DNA of 64,000 bases. Source: Gonocerus acuteangulatus (taxonomy: Eukaryota; Arthropoda; Insecta; Hemiptera; Coreidae). The position numbers and the translations under genes are program-made. The stretch's first letter is position 1, and each line of letters starts with the position of its first letter. Shown piece by piece: positions 61,953-64,000 of this stretch. Location of the stretch: positions 24,606,626 through 24,670,625 of the forward strand of contig OX328124.1 of the NCBI GenBank assembly GCA_946811695.1, written 5' to 3'. Under the pieces are notes generated by a model. That model was not told where the DNA came from. It did not search any database and worked only from the letters and a program-made list of their open reading frames with translations.

Positions 61953-62380
61953 ATTCATGAAGGAATTTGAAATTAATATCTGTTAGTTTAGTGTGTTTTT
62001 ATAAAATTTATTAGTTTAGCATTTTTTTTTTTAAGAAAATAAGATTTATATTAATATAAGATTTAATTGATAATAATAATATTTAAAAATTTATCATAAA
62101 TTTAATAATCATATTAGTTTAGGATAAGATAGTTTTGATAATGATAATGTTTAAAAATGAACAATGAAAAATGATAATTTAAATTGAGAAATGATAATGA
62201 ATAAAAATTATGTAACGAAATACGTTATTGAAAATTTAAATAAAAAACAGGCTTACCAATCTAATTAATAGTTCTGTATCCCGAAACTCCAAATTAAAAA
62301 ATTCAATTTTAAATTTATCTTTTATACCGGAATAAAAAACATTTTTTTTTTAAATTTTTTTTTTTAGACAGGAGTGCAAA

Positions 62381-63163
62381 TGTAATGATATATTACATTC
62401 AAGAAAATATTTTTAAATTCAAATAACCATCGATATTTTGAAAAGCCCGCGCAAATCACAAACCATATATACAAATAACATCGTATTATATACGATCAAA
62501 ATTAATAATATTTTTGGACAATACTGGTATACAATATATCCATATTAAATTTACATTCAGATAACAATAAATTAATTATTTGATATTGCAAAAAACATAA
62601 TTATTATCTTTATATATAATCCAACAAACTGCGGAAGTTAGAACAAATAAAGGACGCCACACTTTCCCGCTCGAACGAAGCGTCACTCTAGTCTCAGCAG
62701 TCATAGGGAGAAGAAGTCAGTCTATTCCCAACATTCATGGAATGAGGAGCTGGGGTCTGTCCTCAGTAAATTACAGTGGAGAGTTGATTCTCAGCAACGA
62801 CATAGATAAGAAGTCTGTTGATTCTCAGCGTTGGTCGAATGCAGAGCTCTCCTCCAAGGAATACGGAGTGTATTGAGGTTTTGTTGGAAGCGGATTGATT
62901 TAGAGGTAAAAATTGTTTTTTTTGTAGTTGTCGATTATTTTATTATTGTTTGTGTGTATTTTAATATTGTTTTGTATTTCGGAATTGTCTAAGAATCAAT
63001 ATTATATACTTTATTCACTCGGAACTTTTATCCCTGAGATTAATTTAAATTTATATAATAAAAGTAATTACAATTGTTTCATTCTTTTTATTAAAATAAT
63101 TAATCTTAACGGTTATTGGCGACCCAACGTGGCGCAATCTTTTTACAATAATTAATCATTACA
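62381..63163 (+). repeat. 3' LTR
   Basis: Nearly identical to the 5' LTR (about seven substitutions). A short purine-leaning stretch, AGACAGGAGTGCAAA, directly before it may be the polypurine tract. Confidence 0.93.
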
Positions 63164-64000
63164 GTATATTTTCATTAATATCACGTAAACGGTTCGGAAT
63201 CATGGCAAGCAAAAGATTACCCTTCGAAAGGTTAATAAATTCTCTACAAAAAATGTTTTGAAGACATTTGCGATGGGATGGTCATATTTGGAGAAATAAG
63301 TGCTTAAAACATAGGTAATTTCGTTCATTTGAACGAATCTTTTTGTGTGTTTCCTACAGTTTTTTTTATTCACTGCTCGGTATTTTTGTGATTGCTTATA
63401 GTAGTCAAATGTATTAGTCAATAAAACAGGATACGTATAAATAGAAACAATATTTTGTTTCAACGGCATCTTGGAATTCCCCCATGAATATAATCTTGGA
63501 TGCCCTATGAAATTCTAGATTACTGTACTGGTGTTGATTTCGTTCTTTAGAATTGTTTTTGGTATTTCCTATTTTCAGCAGTTTTTATCTATTTATTATT
63601 TTTTTTTGTTTAAATTCATTGAACAAAATCATAGGAATTCGAAGGTGAGGAGCTAGGAGGCTTAGGGTGGGGGGCATTTTCCCTGTCCCCAAGTAGCGGC
63701 GCCCAGTGTACCCTCGTCATCTGTAAGTCCCTTTCTAGAGTCATAAAGATAAGCCTCCAAACAACTTTAGGAATGTAGGATTTCTAATTTTTGCCAGTAT
63801 CAGAACAGCCGCTCTTTACATACCACAGTGGTACTGACGTACCGGTCTATACTAGTTGCACTCCACACGGTGGTAGTACTTGGTGTATGCCACAGCGGAT
63901 CGCTCATTATAACCTTATTTTATTCGTATTAAATAGATACCTAAAAAAAATTTATTTGTGTATAAGTGTAGCGTTATTGGGATTAGAATAAAATATTTTA
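63164..64000. repeat. Dispersed repeat family R continuation, then unassigned
   Basis: 63164-63330 resumes the interrupted repeat (CGTAAACGGTTCGGAATCAT, GATGGGATGGTCATATTTGG). Beyond it nothing is recognised. The sequence runs into the window edge. Confidence 0.6.

Larger units (their letters stand above)
59919..63163 (+). mobile_element. Complete non-autonomous LTR retrotransposon, 3.2 kb
   Basis: Two 783-bp LTRs (59919-60701 and 62381-63163) differ at about seven positions by eye. Target duplication GTAT flanks the element (59915-59918, 63164-63167). A tRNA-Lys(CTT)-type primer binding site is present, but the internal region is only 1679 bp and has no protease, reverse transcriptase or integrase. 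Confidence 0.93.

Overview
This is AT-rich eukaryotic nuclear DNA with spliced genes, tRNA-derived SINEs and many transposons, almost certainly from an arthropod and most likely an insect. The main evidence is a pacifastin-type protease-inhibitor gene (a family known from arthropods), Jockey- and R2-superfamily non-LTR retroelements, piggyBac-, pogo-, hAT- and Transib-like DNA transposons, and Helentron-type elements with PIF1 helicase remnants. No species can be named from the sequence alone.

Two host genes lie tail to tail. (1) A complete 16-exon DEAD-box helicase gene, DDX27 (yeast Drs1), runs on the + strand from ATG 7755 to TAA 35930. All exon phases join without a break into a 725-residue protein with every canonical helicase motif. 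Its roughly 26 kb of introns are mostly transposon debris. (2) A pacifastin-like gene on the - strand ends at 37963 and extends up to at least 55446. Its 5' exon with the signal peptide was not found. It has four exons that each encode one six-cysteine pacifastin domain. Upstream of these lies a serially duplicated array of short exons, seven of exactly 69 nt plus one of 90 nt, encoding acidic Ser/Thr-rich 23-residue repeats. All internal junctions are phase 1.

Layout: 1-2650 is old repeat and unassigned AT-rich DNA. 2657-7235 is a large inverted-repeat DNA element with an 8-bp target duplication, carrying a 5'-truncated Jockey-like element whose ORF2 is intact. 7755-35930 is DDX27, whose introns contain several hairpins, SINEs, two Helentrons, a 2.6-kb pogo/Tigger-like transposon with subterminal repeats, TTAA-flanked elements, a solo LTR and a palindromic minisatellite. 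36-37.9 kb is intergenic repeat. 37.9-55.4 kb is the pacifastin-like gene, with an R2-type retroelement fragment, a hAT element and nested SINEs (one split by a Transib-like element) in its introns. 55.4-59.9 kb is mostly unassigned. 59919-63163 is a complete, young but non-autonomous LTR element (783-bp LTRs) holding a single 383-residue ORF. 63.2-64 kb is repeat remnant.

The most unusual features are the duplicated mini-exon array of the pacifastin-like gene, the pogo-like transposon with subterminal TGTCAATAACTGG arrays, the 376-bp hairpin built of ~22-bp units in DDX27 intron 15, and the Transib-like element with RSS-heptamer-like ends.
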